A stretch of 64,000 bases of DNA, from positions 1 through 64,000 of the forward strand of contig CAZIJO010000007.1 of the NCBI GenBank assembly GCA_964539515.1, read 5' to 3'. This DNA comes from JADLHS01 sp964539515. GTDB taxonomy: Bacteria > Verrucomicrobiota > Verrucomicrobiia > Limisphaerales > JADLHS01. Both the position numbers and the translations under genes were made by a program. The notes under the pieces were generated by a model. It made no database searches and had not been told where the DNA came from. It worked only from the letters and a program-made list of their open reading frames with translations. How positions within the stretch are numbered: the first letter of the stretch is position 1; the number at the start of each line of letters is the position of its first letter. Below are positions 36,623 to 46,241 of the stretch, piece after piece.

Positions 36623-37825
36623 TTAGTTTGGACTTCCCTGTCGACGAAAACGCCCATAAGCACTCGATCCGTCTGGGGAAGCAACATTGGTGAGCCAGTA
36701 GTCCGGTCGTTCCGGCGACGGGTCCAGCGTCCGGGTGTCACGGGCCAGGTCGCCCCGGAAGGGAAACGCGCCGACACTCAATACCCTGGGTCGTTTCCGG
36801 CCGAAGAAATCCACCGGAGGTGGCATTCGTTCCTCGGCCGAACCCCAGGCCGGGCTGCCCGGCCGCAGCCAGAACAATCCCGTGCCCGGATTCACAAATC
36901 CAGGATCGCTGGCAACCACGTCATGCGGGCCCCGTTGTTGTGCGCGGATGGTGGTCAGGTTGTGATCGGCCCAGATCTGCGCCCCATGTTCCACGCAAAG
37001 GATTTGCCATCGTTTGACGCCCACCAGGATGTTGTTGGTGACACAAAGCGTCCCGTATTCCGCAGCCACGACATACCGGTCGGAAAGCAGGGTGTTGTTG
37101 AAAACGTAGTTCGTCTGGCCGATGGGCGACCAAACGGTCAGGGCATCACGGTTGCCATAAACCAGATTGCAGTAAAACTGACAGTCAGCGGAACTGTTTG
37201 GCGGATCCGCATAAATCTGGCACCCATAGGTTTTGTTCCACCGAATGACATTGCCCCGGACGACGAGGTTGGTCCCGCTGACATACATCCCGTGGTCGAG
37301 AGTCGGATCCGTGCCATTATGCTCAACAAGATTGTACTCGATGACCGTCCGGCGCGTGCGATGGGCGGCGATACCTTGGCGCCTCGAATGGTGCACCCAG
37401 CAGTTGCGTACCGTGGCGGCACTGCCGACCTTTACCCCATCGATCCCGGCACCCGCCACCTGCAACCCGTCAATTACCACGTTGGTGACCCCGTCGGCGA
37501 CGTAGATTCCGTGGCTGGGAGATCCCTGGATGATCGCGTCCCATTTCCGCCGGCTGCGAATGACCGTGGGGTACTCCGCCGTTCCCGAATGCTCCACGAC
37601 AATGGGCGCGGAATATGTCCCCGGCAGCAAGGTAACAATGTCGCCGCCGGCCGCATGAGTGAACGCGATGGCGACCGACGGCCAAGGGGCAGATTCGGAG
37701 CCATTGTTGGTACTGCTGCCACCGGGCGCCACGAAGAACTCTCGAGGGGTGGCGGGCAGATGCCCCCGACCAGCCAGAAACATCCAGGCGGCGAGGAACC
37801 AAAAGAGCTTCAGCTGCATGCGCAT
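36623..37825 (-). CDS. exported right-handed beta-helix protein (copy 2)
   Basis: 400 residues with a signal peptide (LFWFLAAWMFLAGRGHLPA). It is collinear with the protein encoded at 33284-34438 along its whole length: HGIYVADGVTNVVIDGLQV, HHSRRQGIAAHRTRRTVIEY, HNGTDPTLDHGMYVSGTN, ALTVWSPIGQTNYVFNNTLL, PPVDFFGRKRPR and RTLDPSPERPDYWL all have near-identical partners. The C-terminus extends about 16 residues further (SSAYGRFRRQGSPN). Same fold and same open question between polymer-modifying enzyme and surface protein. The nearest downstream neighbour is the LRR gene, the nearest upstream the polymerase. Confidence 0.85.
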   Translation of the reverse strand: MRMQLKLFWFLAAWMFLAGRGHLPATPREFFVAPGGSSTNNGSESAPWPSVAIAFTHAAGGDIVTLLPGTYSAPIVVEHSGTAEYPTVIRSRRKWDAIIQGSPSHGIYVADGVTNVVIDGLQVAGAGIDGVKVGSAATVRNCWVHHSRRQGIAAHRTRRTVIEYNLVEHNGTDPTLDHGMYVSGTNLVVRGNVIRWNKTYGCQIYADPPNSSADCQFYCNLVYGNRDALTVWSPIGQTNYVFNNTLLSDRYVVAAEYGTLCVTNNILVGVKRWQILCVEHGAQIWADHNLTTIRAQQRGPHDVVASDPGFVNPGTGLFWLRPGSPAWGSAEERMPPPVDFFGRKRPRVLSVGAFPFRGDLARDTRTLDPSPERPDYWLTNVASPDGSSAYGRFRRQGSPN

Positions 37826-37840
37826 CCCCCGGCCACCGGC

Positions 37841-39175
37841 TCAATTACTCAGGACGAAGCGACGCGGCGCTGACGGCAAACTGGAGTGCTTGCTGCCGTC
37901 CGATATTCTGGCGTGCCGCCCGAGCTCGAACCCATAGCGCGAAGTCGGTATGACCGTCAGCAGCAGGAGGATCATTACCGCCTGCTTGCTCTTGTAGCTG
38001 ACATAACCAAAATCGGCGAGGAGCAGCATCAGCACAAAAACACCGCAGTAAATCCCCAGCAACCGGGGCGCGCGCGACGCCCGGATCAACACCTGCGCAT
38101 ACAGGGCGTAGAACAAAAGCACCCCGACCAGGCCAATGTCGCAGAGCAGTTCGACGTAATTGTTGTGGGCATAGGTGCCCTGACCGGAAAGTCCTTGGAA
38201 CGCGTCGAGGCCGTTGCCGAACAGGGGCGACTGCTTCCACAGTTGGATTCCCTGCCGGATCATTTCCTCTCGGGTTCGGAACGAACTGTCTTCATATTCC
38301 AACGTCCGCTGGACTGCCAGATTCTCCCGCCCGTGTTCCAAAACCCACGGTGCCATTATGAACCCGGCCACCCCACCGGTCAGGATCGCAAGCATCACAA
38401 CCATGCGCCGGCGTCTTCTTGGCACGAGGGCGATGGATTGAATCAATACGAGGACAAGGAAGAAGCAGCCCACGAGGAGTGCTTTGCGCGATCCAGTCAC
38501 CGCCAGCGCGAACGCCACCGCCCCGAATGCGAAGACGCATGGCAGCACACCGGCCTTGCGCGGCAGCAGCCAGATCATGCACGCGCCGAGGGTCAGTTGG
38601 AGCGCCAGTAAGTTGGCGTTGCCCGTGAGGCCCGCAAAACGAAGCGCATCCTCGTCCGGCAGCGGTTCCGGACCAAGACCGGCCAGAACAAGAACGATCT
38701 GCAGGAAGCTGCTGGCCACCTGGGCGTAAACCAGTTCCTTGAATCGCACGCCCCCCTTCAGGGCCAAAGCGACGACGATGCCACCCAAAAACGCACTGGC
38801 CAGTTGCGCGAACACGTCCAAGGGCGCGGTATCTTGGATGCCCGAAAAACTCCGCAACAGGCAATAACCCAGAAAACCCAGGGGAATAATGATCCACTTC
38901 CCGAATCGCAGTTTCCAACTTCCGTAGAAAGAGCCGACCGCCATGAGTCCAGCCAACAAAACCGCCAGCACCAAGGCGGTTGCCGACCACCCCGGGACCT
39001 CGATCAGGGTCTGGGAGGCCACGAGGTATCCCATGACGAGGAAGGAGGCCGCACGCAACCACCAGACCCGGGCTGCTTTGGCCCCACCCCGATGCGTTCC
39101 CGGGCGGGCGACGACACCGGGCGAAAGGGTTTTGTCAACGGCCAACAGCCGCGGAGCTTTGAGGCTTGGGATCAT
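37841..39175 (-). CDS. O-antigen ligase/polymerase family protein (Wzy/WaaL-like)
   Basis: Polytopic inner-membrane protein of 444 residues with ten or more hydrophobic helices. The long periplasmic loop contains SSFRTREEMIRQGIQLWKQS, PLFGNGLDAFQG and GTYAHNNYVELLCDIGLVG; the H-N-x-Y/F-V-E-L-L pattern is the Wzy_C signature. It polymerises or transfers undecaprenyl-linked glycan on the periplasmic face. ATG 39175 is preceded by one of the few good Shine-Dalgarno sequences in this region (AAGGAG, 4 bp away). In this setting, with Wzx, Wzz and Wza genes, it is more likely a polymerase than a lipid A ligase. Confidence 0.88.
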   Translation of the reverse strand: MIPSLKAPRLLAVDKTLSPGVVARPGTHRGGAKAARVWWLRAASFLVMGYLVASQTLIEVPGWSATALVLAVLLAGLMAVGSFYGSWKLRFGKWIIIPLGFLGYCLLRSFSGIQDTAPLDVFAQLASAFLGGIVVALALKGGVRFKELVYAQVASSFLQIVLVLAGLGPEPLPDEDALRFAGLTGNANLLALQLTLGACMIWLLPRKAGVLPCVFAFGAVAFALAVTGSRKALLVGCFFLVLVLIQSIALVPRRRRRMVVMLAILTGGVAGFIMAPWVLEHGRENLAVQRTLEYEDSSFRTREEMIRQGIQLWKQSPLFGNGLDAFQGLSGQGTYAHNNYVELLCDIGLVGVLLFYALYAQVLIRASRAPRLLGIYCGVFVLMLLLADFGYVSYKSKQAVMILLLLTVIPTSRYGFELGRHARISDGSKHSSLPSAPRRFVLSN

Positions 39176-39295
39176 TCGGCTCCTTGCTGGAGTCCAGGGT
39201 GGCGGGCGGATCCGTGTTGGGCGTAAACGGGCGCATGGCGTCAGACGGTCACATTCCGGCGGAGATAGAGGCTGAAGCCGCGCTTCCCCTGCCCC

Positions 39296-41485
39296 TCAGC
39301 GGTTACCGTAAACACCGTTCTTCCCGTACTTACCATGATGCTGATAATCATAGTAGGCGCCATACCCGGCGCGGCGCCGTTGCGGCATCCGGTTCAGGAC
39401 GATGCCGGCGATCGAAGCCTCGGCGCTTTGCAGCAGTTGGACGCACCGGAACACATACCGACTCGAGGTGTAGGACGCGCGCACCACCAGACATACGGTT
39501 TGCGCACTCTTGCACATCAGGAGCGTATCGCTCACGGCATTGATGGGTGCCGAATCGATGACGACACGGTCGTAATCTTGCAGGGCAATTTGAATGAGCG
39601 AGGTGAGGCCATCCTGCGCCAGCAGTTCCGCGGGATTGGCGGCGCTCGATCCGCCGGAGATGAAGAACAGGTTGGCGATTTTCGTAGGCTGGACTACCTG
39701 ATCGAGCTTCTTCTGGCCGGTGAGATAATCCGTGATGCCCACGCTGCTGTTCTGGTGGCCAAGGAGGTTGGCCTCGACGGCAGGTTTTCGCAGATCCGCG
39801 TCGATGAGCAGCGTCTTGCGGCCGAGTTGCGCCAGGCTGGCGGCGTAATTGATCGAGCAGAAGGTTTTGCCTTCCGCCGGCATGGCGCTGGTGAATAGAA
39901 ACACCCGGCGCTCTTCGGTCCGTCCCAGCATGGCGAAAGACGTTCGCAGCGTGCGGAAAGCTTCAGCGACTTCGGACCCTGCATCTTCCGACACCACCAG
40001 CCGGGGATCGCCATTCTTGAATCCGCGCATGTTCGGCACCACGCTGAAGACGGACAGACCAAGGATTGACTCCGCCTCGTCCACGGTTTTGATGGAAGTA
40101 TCGGCGACCCGGAGTCCCATGACGATGAGCACTCCCAGAAAAACACCGGCCAGTCCGGCCATCGCCATGATGGCGGTTTTTCTCGGCGAGACTGGTGACT
40201 CCGGCAGATGGGCGGGCTCCACCAGGCGAATGATTCCGCCCTGCTGCGTTTCTTTCGTCACCCAGGCTTCCTTCATACCCTTGAGGACGGCGTCGTAAAG
40301 CGTCCGATCCGATTCCACCTCGCGCGCCAGCACACCGTATTGAATCGAGAGTTTGCTCAATTCGAGCGCAGCGGCCTCCTGGGTTTGCATGGCCTCATCG
40401 AGGGCTTGCTCGGCGGCTTTGGCACTGTCCAGGCCGGCTTTAAGGGTTTTCACCGCGTTATGAACGGCATTGGTAACATCGACCCGGAGTTCGGCAATTT
40501 GGGTCATCGCCTGGATATACTTGGGATGTTTCTCCTTGTAACGTTTGCCCAGCGCGGCGAAGTCGTTCTCCGCCCGGGTCAGGCTGGATTGCAACGCGAG
40601 CACAGTTGGATCCCCGGCCACAGCGGGCACGGTCATTAACGCTTCCATATTGGTGCCGAGATTCATTACCTGGGAATACTCCGTCTCCTTGTTGATGCGA
40701 ACAGATTTGGCTTCCGTGGCCTTGGTGCTCAACTCCTTGAGCTTGGCCACCACCGTGTTCTGGCTTTCATCGAGCGAAGCCGCTTTGGACTCCTCCTTGT
40801 AGGTCTGGAGGGCGCTCACGGATTGTTCGAGTTTCTTACGGAGGCGCTCCGCTTCCTTGGCGAGGCTTTCATTCACCAGACCGACGGACATATCCTCCCG
40901 CTCGGCGCGCGTGCTGAGGTAGGCGGCGAAAATCGAATTCGCGATCCGTTCGGTGAGTTCGGGCACCCGATGCGTTACCGTGATGTCAATCAGCCGGGTG
41001 CCGCGCCGGAGTTTGGTATGGACCATTTTTTCCAGCGCATTCAGGACCCGGGCGTGGTTGGTGACGTCACCGGCTGCCGCGAGGAAACGGGGGTCGGTCC
41101 ACAGCTGGTTTGTATCCGCAACCCGCTCGAGCAACGGCCGGCTGGTAAGACTCTGGGCCACCGTTTGCAGATAATCCACGGCCTGGATGTCCTGGCGCTG
41201 AACCGTCTGCATTCGCAGAATGTTGGGCTGGTCCTGCTCGGCCTGGATGGTCGCAGTTGAGGAATAGAGCACGGGCGCGGTGCGAATGTAGGCATAGCCA
41301 ACGCCCAGCAGAACCGTCGTGGTCAGAATCACGATCCAGGCCCGCTCGACCAGGGCGTGCCATGTTCGGGCGAAATCGCCGGAATTCTGTGACGAATAAC
41401 CATAGCCATAGCCATTGCCGTAGCCGGGATTCTCCCGGGATCCCGGAGTCGGGTTGGGGGCGGAGGTGGGATCTTTGGTATTCAT
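39296..41485 (-). CDS. Wzz/BY-kinase (chain-length determinant and tyrosine autokinase)
   Basis: 729 residues. Two transmembrane helices (about 44-62 and 440-460) bracket a periplasmic coiled-coil Wzz domain; the Pro-rich SPVSPRKTAIM precedes the second. The cytoplasmic kinase has Walker A AMPAEGKTFCSIN, Walker A' LLIDADLRKP and Walker B VVIDSAP. The C-terminal tyrosine cluster is GYGAYYDYQHHGKYGKNGVY. The N-terminus is also Tyr-rich (GYGNGYGYGYSS), which is unusual. It controls polymer length through cycles of autophosphorylation, partnering the export protein encoded 1 bp upstream. Confidence 0.93.
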   Translation of the reverse strand: MNTKDPTSAPNPTPGSRENPGYGNGYGYGYSSQNSGDFARTWHALVERAWIVILTTTVLLGVGYAYIRTAPVLYSSTATIQAEQDQPNILRMQTVQRQDIQAVDYLQTVAQSLTSRPLLERVADTNQLWTDPRFLAAAGDVTNHARVLNALEKMVHTKLRRGTRLIDITVTHRVPELTERIANSIFAAYLSTRAEREDMSVGLVNESLAKEAERLRKKLEQSVSALQTYKEESKAASLDESQNTVVAKLKELSTKATEAKSVRINKETEYSQVMNLGTNMEALMTVPAVAGDPTVLALQSSLTRAENDFAALGKRYKEKHPKYIQAMTQIAELRVDVTNAVHNAVKTLKAGLDSAKAAEQALDEAMQTQEAAALELSKLSIQYGVLAREVESDRTLYDAVLKGMKEAWVTKETQQGGIIRLVEPAHLPESPVSPRKTAIMAMAGLAGVFLGVLIVMGLRVADTSIKTVDEAESILGLSVFSVVPNMRGFKNGDPRLVVSEDAGSEVAEAFRTLRTSFAMLGRTEERRVFLFTSAMPAEGKTFCSINYAASLAQLGRKTLLIDADLRKPAVEANLLGHQNSSVGITDYLTGQKKLDQVVQPTKIANLFFISGGSSAANPAELLAQDGLTSLIQIALQDYDRVVIDSAPINAVSDTLLMCKSAQTVCLVVRASYTSSRYVFRCVQLLQSAEASIAGIVLNRMPQRRRAGYGAYYDYQHHGKYGKNGVYGNR

Positions 41486-41486
41486 T

Positions 41487-42134
41487 TTACAGCCATTTCT
41501 CGCCGACGATGATCACGTCGTCGGGCAAAATTTCGAACGGTTTTTCTTGTTTGTCCACGGCCATTGCCTCGGCGTCCAATTTGATCACCTTGTTCTCGGT
41601 TCCGACCGTCCGCTGGACGGTAATCTTGCGCGGATTGCCGATTCGGGTGTAGCCGCCGGCCGTGGCAATGGCTTGCAGGAGGGAAACGGAATCATCGGCC
41701 GGCATGTCGTAGGTATTGGGGCGCTGGACCTGGCCGAGGACGGTGAAACGGCGTTTGGCGAACTCGGTCACGTTGAGAGTGACCTGGGGATCGACCAAAT
41801 AGTCCTTCGCCAGCAGATCGTGAATGATCAAGGTCGCCTTTTCCAGACTGTTGCTGACCACTTTGACGGAGCCAAGCAACGGCATGGTAATGGCGCCATT
41901 TTTCCCGATCCGCGACACGGCCGTCAAATCGTCTTCCTGGTAGACTTTGACCATCACCACGTCCCCCTGCCGGAGGATATACTCCGGGGAGGCAGCGGTC
42001 ATGACTCCAGAGTCCCCAGCCTTGGGGGCGGGCTCGGCTGGGGGACTGTCATCCGCATTCTGCGCCCGACCGTTCCCGGTGAGCGACCAGACGGCGGTGA
42101 GGAGCAACAACGAGAGATATCCTGTTCGCATCAT
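41487..42134 (-). CDS. Wza-type polysaccharide export protein
   Basis: 215 residues from the ATGATG at 42134. Signal peptide SLLLLTAVWSLTGNGRAQ; the expected lipobox cysteine is absent, so it is probably not a lipoprotein. The Poly_export domain starts YILRQGDVVMVKVYQEDDL and continues with SRIGKNGAITMPLLG; one SLBB domain follows (FTVLGQVQRPNTYDMP, LLQAIATAGGYTRIG). It is the short form with a single SLBB domain and no C-terminal membrane helix, so a separate outer-membrane porin is needed; the beta-barrel encoded just upstream is the obvious candidate. It ends 1 bp before the Wzz/BY-kinase start. Confidence 0.92.
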   Translation of the reverse strand: MMRTGYLSLLLLTAVWSLTGNGRAQNADDSPPAEPAPKAGDSGVMTAASPEYILRQGDVVMVKVYQEDDLTAVSRIGKNGAITMPLLGSVKVVSNSLEKATLIIHDLLAKDYLVDPQVTLNVTEFAKRRFTVLGQVQRPNTYDMPADDSVSLLQAIATAGGYTRIGNPRKITVQRTVGTENKVIKLDAEAMAVDKQEKPFEILPDDVIIVGEKWL

Positions 42135-42181
42135 AACTTCAGGGGGTTGAGAGTTGCCTTGGCGGCGATGCTTGCGGGCCG

Positions 42182-43501
42182 CTAGTAGTACCAATGCATC
42201 CGGATTCCGACCATGTTATCCACGTACGAGTAGCGAGCGATGTTCGAAGCGTCCTGCCGGTAAATCCAAAACAGCGCGCTACTCAGGTGGCGGTTCCAAT
42301 CGTATTGCAGACTCGCCCGGACCAGGTAGTAATCGTCCTCCCGGTTGTTGCTGATGCCCGAAGCGAGCCGGACATAGTCGATGCTTTCGTAGCCGCCAGC
42401 CAGTGCGGCGCTAATCCGGCCCAGCAGCTGTTGCCGGGCGCTGAGCGTGAAGCCGAGCGCAATGTAGTTGTAGTCACCACTAAAGGCTGGAGTCTCCTGC
42501 CGGTAACCCTCCAAGGTGAACGTGGTGGTATCCCGAGGCTGATAGGTCGCCGAGAGGTTGAGGACCGGATTGATGGTGCCGGCTTGACCGGAGTCGTACT
42601 GCCGGAACTCGATCCCGGTGGTGCCCCGCAGGTAGACCTTCCCACTGACCGCATAAGTTCCGCGCAACAACAACCGCTGATAGGTCTGATCGGGGCTGCT
42701 TTCGGGAAACGCGAACCCAAACGCGGCCCCCAGACCGAGCTCCAGTCGCGCGCCCGCCAGGCGATTGTACCAGTTTTCATTGCGAAACTCCTGGTAGCCC
42801 TCGTAGATTTCGTCGGCGTAATCGAGTGCGTGGAATTGCCCGGTCACTTCCGCGTAGCTGCGATCCGTCAACCCGTAGCGCAGCCGCAACCGGGTGTCAA
42901 AGACCGACATGGTCACCCGGTCGCCCACCTCGTTATTCTTGACAGTCATCTGCGCGAAATTCTGATCCAACCCGATGGCCAGGCGGGAGAAGGCGTACCC
43001 GGCCGACAGGCCGGCAAATTGATCGACGTTGTTATACTCGCTGTGCTCGGTGAAAAAATTCACCGCCGGCGCGTACTCCACTCCCAGAAAGCGTTGGGGC
43101 CGGGAACTATCATTCAAGAGCGAGTAGTTAAGGAGGTCGCGGACCTGGGCCAACGTCACGGTTCCGGACAGGTACAAACTGAGGTCGCCCGCCGTGGCGG
43201 TGATACCGGGAGTGATCGTCCATTCGACGTCGCTGAGTGGATTGTTTGCGGAGATCAGGAGGTTGTCGTCGTACATCACGCTCAGGGCGGCGCGCGGAAA
43301 CAGGTCCACCCCGGCCAACCGCAAGCTGGCCTTGGCGGCCGACTCGTCGAGCGCTTCTTGGGAGGCTGCTTCAGGCGGGAGCATAATGTCGTTGGGCGTC
43401 AGGGAATCCTGACCGCGGGCGAGGTTGAAACCCAGATAACAGCAAAGCATGCATGCAGGGCGGACGACCAGAGGGAGAGATATGTGCGGACCTTTTTGCA
43501 C
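42182..43501 (-). CDS. outer-membrane beta-barrel protein of the export system
   Basis: 439 residues from GTG 43501, chosen since it yields a signal-like N-terminus (PLVVRPACMLCCYLGFNLARGQ); the frame is open to 43696 but overlaps the capD-like gene. After an acidic linker the protein alternates hydrophobic and polar residues in amphipathic strands typical of a barrel (LSLYLSGTVTLAQVRDLL, YAEVTGQFHALDYADEIY, FTLEGYRQETPAFSGDYNY) and ends in aromatic residues (GIRMHWYY), the usual barrel-insertion signal. Such barrels (EpsL/BBP2-like) accompany Wza-type proteins that lack their own pore. Transcribed 47 bp before the Wza-type gene. Confidence 0.85.
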   Translation of the reverse strand: MQKGPHISLPLVVRPACMLCCYLGFNLARGQDSLTPNDIMLPPEAASQEALDESAAKASLRLAGVDLFPRAALSVMYDDNLLISANNPLSDVEWTITPGITATAGDLSLYLSGTVTLAQVRDLLNYSLLNDSSRPQRFLGVEYAPAVNFFTEHSEYNNVDQFAGLSAGYAFSRLAIGLDQNFAQMTVKNNEVGDRVTMSVFDTRLRLRYGLTDRSYAEVTGQFHALDYADEIYEGYQEFRNENWYNRLAGARLELGLGAAFGFAFPESSPDQTYQRLLLRGTYAVSGKVYLRGTTGIEFRQYDSGQAGTINPVLNLSATYQPRDTTTFTLEGYRQETPAFSGDYNYIALGFTLSARQQLLGRISAALAGGYESIDYVRLASGISNNREDDYYLVRASLQYDWNRHLSSALFWIYRQDASNIARYSYVDNMVGIRMHWYY

Positions 43502-43631
43502 GACGTCACCAATGTTCCCGTTTGCTAACCACCCCGTTGGAGTTTGGTTGAAGATGGCGGCGCGGATCGCGGCACCGCTGGGTGTGACCGCGTTCGAGGC
43601 CCGGCTACGAACGTCGCTCCGCGTAGCGCCG

Positions 43632-45731
43632 CTAGGCGGCCAACGGCGTACCCGAATTCGAAGGCGCAAGCCAAGGCGGGCTGGATGACAACCCAATTCC
43701 CTTGGCGCTCGCGGCGACGGCTTGGAGGCTGTGGTTGGCCGAAGACAAGGCGGGCGTATATTCCTCCAAGATATCCTGAAGCATGACCTTAAGCTCGTCC
43801 GGCGAGGCCGTATAGAGCGCCTGACTCAACTCATGCAGTTGGGTCCGGATCACGCGGAACTCCACCGGTTCACTGGTCAACCGTTTGATGCGCGGGTGGG
43901 CGGTGCCCGTGCAATTGGCCTGCAAATGATGCAATTCCTCGTACAATTTCTCGCCGGGCCGGAGACCGATGTACTTGATCTCGATGTCACGTTCCGGTTC
44001 GAGCCCGGAAAGCCGGATCATCTGTGCGGCCAACTCGGCGATCTTTACCGGTTTGCCCATGTCCAGGACAAAAATCTCGCCCCCCTGCCCTTGCGTGCAG
44101 CTCTGCAACACCAACCCCACGGCCTCGGGAATGGTCATGAAAAAGCGCACCACCTCCGGGTGGGTAACCGTGATCGGTCCACCTTCCGCAATTTGTCTTT
44201 CAAAGATCGGCACCACGCTGCCGGATGAGCCAAGCACATTGCCGAATCTCACCGCCGCAAACTTAGTCCGGGTCGGAAACTCGCGCGCGAACGCCTGCAG
44301 GAAGAGCTCGGCCAGGCGTTTACTGGCGCCCATGACGCTGGTCGGATTGACCGCCTTGTCCGTCGAGATCATGACAAACCGTTCGACTCCGTTGGCAAGC
44401 GCCAGCTGGGCCAGGCCGGCGGTGCCCAGGGAGTTGTTCTTGATCGCCTCGCCGGGCTGGATTTCCATCATCGTGACATGCTTGTGCGCGGCGGCGTGGA
44501 AGATAACGTCGGGATGATACCACCGCAGGATGGTGTTCATCCGCGGCCGGTCCAGGATGTCAGCGATGACGGGCACAATGATGTCGCCGTGGCCAAGCTT
44601 GAGGAGCTGCTGTTCAATCTGGAATAACTGGACCTCGGATTGTTCGACCAGGAGCAAACGTCGGGGGTGGAAGGCGGCAATCTGCCGGCAAAGCTCGCTG
44701 CCGATGCTGCCGCCCGCGCCGGTTACCAGCACCGTGCGGTCTTTGAGCACGCCACCAATTGCGTCCAACTGAAGATCGATGGCTTCGCGCCCGAGCAGGT
44801 CCTCAATGTTAACCGGGCGCAACTGGCTGATACGAACTTCTCCGGAAGCCAGCTGCCCAATGCTCGGGACTGTAACGTACTTTAGGCGCGCCTGCTGGAG
44901 GAGTTTGACCACTTCCCCGATGCGGCGAGCCGGGGCGGAGGGCATGGCGATGACCACTTCCTCCAGGCCCAGCTGGTCCTTCTTCCGCAGCAGGTGGTCG
45001 AGCGGCCCCACCACGGGAATGCCATGAATCTCCGAACCCCACTTGTGCCGGGCGTCGTCAAAAAAGGCGACCGGGACCAACCCCAGGTCGGGCCGGGCAT
45101 ACAGTTCCCGGACGAGATCGGCCCCGGCGTCGCCGGCGCCAAGCACCGCGATCTTGCGTTCGCGCTGGCAACGATGTTCGCGGCGGGAAAAGTAACGCTC
45201 GTTGAAGAGACGCCACGCGGAGCGCATGCCGCCCAGAGCCAGAAACCCAAGCATGCATTGAATCAGGATGACGCCTTTGGGTGGCGAGAATCCGATGTCA
45301 AAATAGCGCACACTGAACAGGGAGATGCCGGAGAAAGCCATGGCATAAGCCAGCCGCCGAATTTCCGGGATGCTGAAATATTTGTAGATCCCAAAAAACT
45401 GGTGAAAGACCAGAAGCCATAACAACTGCAACGGGATGACCCAATACCCATGCGTTTGCAACTGCCGCAGGTATTCTTGTGGAACAGTGAAATCGAACCG
45501 CAACTGGTAAGCCAGCCAGCGGCAGGCAAACAGGATGCCTGCCGCGAGTACGGCCAGGAAGAACCGACGGCAGATACGATTGGATCGTGCAAACTGTTGC
45601 CGGAATTCGGGAGGCTTCGGTATTGCCACCCCGGAGCCGTTCCCATTGCCCGCCGGACGTGAGCGGAATGCAGCTGACACAATCGGCTGCTTGTGACTGG
45701 AGCAGGAATTCTGTGTTTCAATCAAGGCCAT
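43632..45731 (-). CDS. CapD/WbpM-type nucleotide-sugar 4,6-dehydratase
   Basis: 699 residues. Four N-terminal transmembrane helices, a first Rossmann domain (IAVLGAGDAGADLVREL), then the catalytic domain with VLVTGAGGSIGSELCRQI for NAD(P) and STDKAVNPTSVMGASKR, in which Met replaces the usual Tyr of the Y-x3-K dyad, as in WbpM/PglF. FHAAAHKHVTMME and RFGNVLGSSGSVVPIF are further family signatures. It makes UDP-4-keto-6-deoxy-GlcNAc, the precursor of QuiNAc or bacillosamine-type sugars. With the DegT aminotransferase, GNAT acyltransferase and PglC-like transferase genes upstream it forms a plausible amino-sugar route. The C-terminal 40 residues are Ser/Ala-rich and probably disordered. Confidence 0.93.
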   Translation of the reverse strand: MALIETQNSCSSHKQPIVSAAFRSRPAGNGNGSGVAIPKPPEFRQQFARSNRICRRFFLAVLAAGILFACRWLAYQLRFDFTVPQEYLRQLQTHGYWVIPLQLLWLLVFHQFFGIYKYFSIPEIRRLAYAMAFSGISLFSVRYFDIGFSPPKGVILIQCMLGFLALGGMRSAWRLFNERYFSRREHRCQRERKIAVLGAGDAGADLVRELYARPDLGLVPVAFFDDARHKWGSEIHGIPVVGPLDHLLRKKDQLGLEEVVIAMPSAPARRIGEVVKLLQQARLKYVTVPSIGQLASGEVRISQLRPVNIEDLLGREAIDLQLDAIGGVLKDRTVLVTGAGGSIGSELCRQIAAFHPRRLLLVEQSEVQLFQIEQQLLKLGHGDIIVPVIADILDRPRMNTILRWYHPDVIFHAAAHKHVTMMEIQPGEAIKNNSLGTAGLAQLALANGVERFVMISTDKAVNPTSVMGASKRLAELFLQAFAREFPTRTKFAAVRFGNVLGSSGSVVPIFERQIAEGGPITVTHPEVVRFFMTIPEAVGLVLQSCTQGQGGEIFVLDMGKPVKIAELAAQMIRLSGLEPERDIEIKYIGLRPGEKLYEELHHLQANCTGTAHPRIKRLTSEPVEFRVIRTQLHELSQALYTASPDELKVMLQDILEEYTPALSSANHSLQAVAASAKGIGLSSSPPWLAPSNSGTPLAA

Positions 45732-46241
45732 AATGCTAAATGGTGTACCGCAACGCTCAAACGAAACCCGTGCGCCCCATCACCGGCCATGAGGCGCGTT
45801 CGTATCCAATCAGCGTGATACTCATTTAGGGTGGCGGCTGCCTTATGGTTTCGCATGATGCCCTCGAGTCCGATATCAATCCGCGATCAGTTTCACACAC
45901 CGCGACTGCTTGATGAAACGGCTTCACCTGTCTGGGTAACCCACCGCCCCAGCTCATATTCGCCTCGCGCGTTCCGAAGCGAAACTGGAGGGCCTAATCC
46001 CAGGGAGAGAATGGCGCAGGGCGTTGATTCAAATCTACGCAGTTTTAGGACCAACCTAACCACTAGTAAGACCTGGCGCCGGGGAGCGAGCGAAACCGAC
46101 CGGCACGATACCGCTCCGTCTCATACCCAACAGCGACCAAACGGCGCCGAATGATTCGGCCAGTGGAGCAATGGAATGGTTCATCGAGGGGAAAATTACG
46201 GCGCAGTGGAAATGAAAGACAATTGGCTTGGCGTCTGGGCT
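45732..46241. other. long intergenic region upstream of the capD-like gene
   Basis: 510 bp without a convincing gene inside an otherwise tightly packed operon. I read the minus strand for riboswitch cores (c-di-GMP, SAM, cobalamin), tRNA-like folds and small ORFs with a Shine-Dalgarno sequence and found none. It may hold a promoter for the export half of the locus or an undescribed leader RNA. Confidence 0.35.

Noticed and set aside
39176..39245. Possible 33-codon small ORF upstream of the polymerase gene
   Set aside because: It overlaps the polymerase start in another frame, while the good Shine-Dalgarno sequence fits the polymerase ATG.
45732..46241. Riboswitch in the long leader of the capD-like gene
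   Set aside because: No core motif of the c-di-GMP, SAM, cobalamin or other common classes could be matched by eye.
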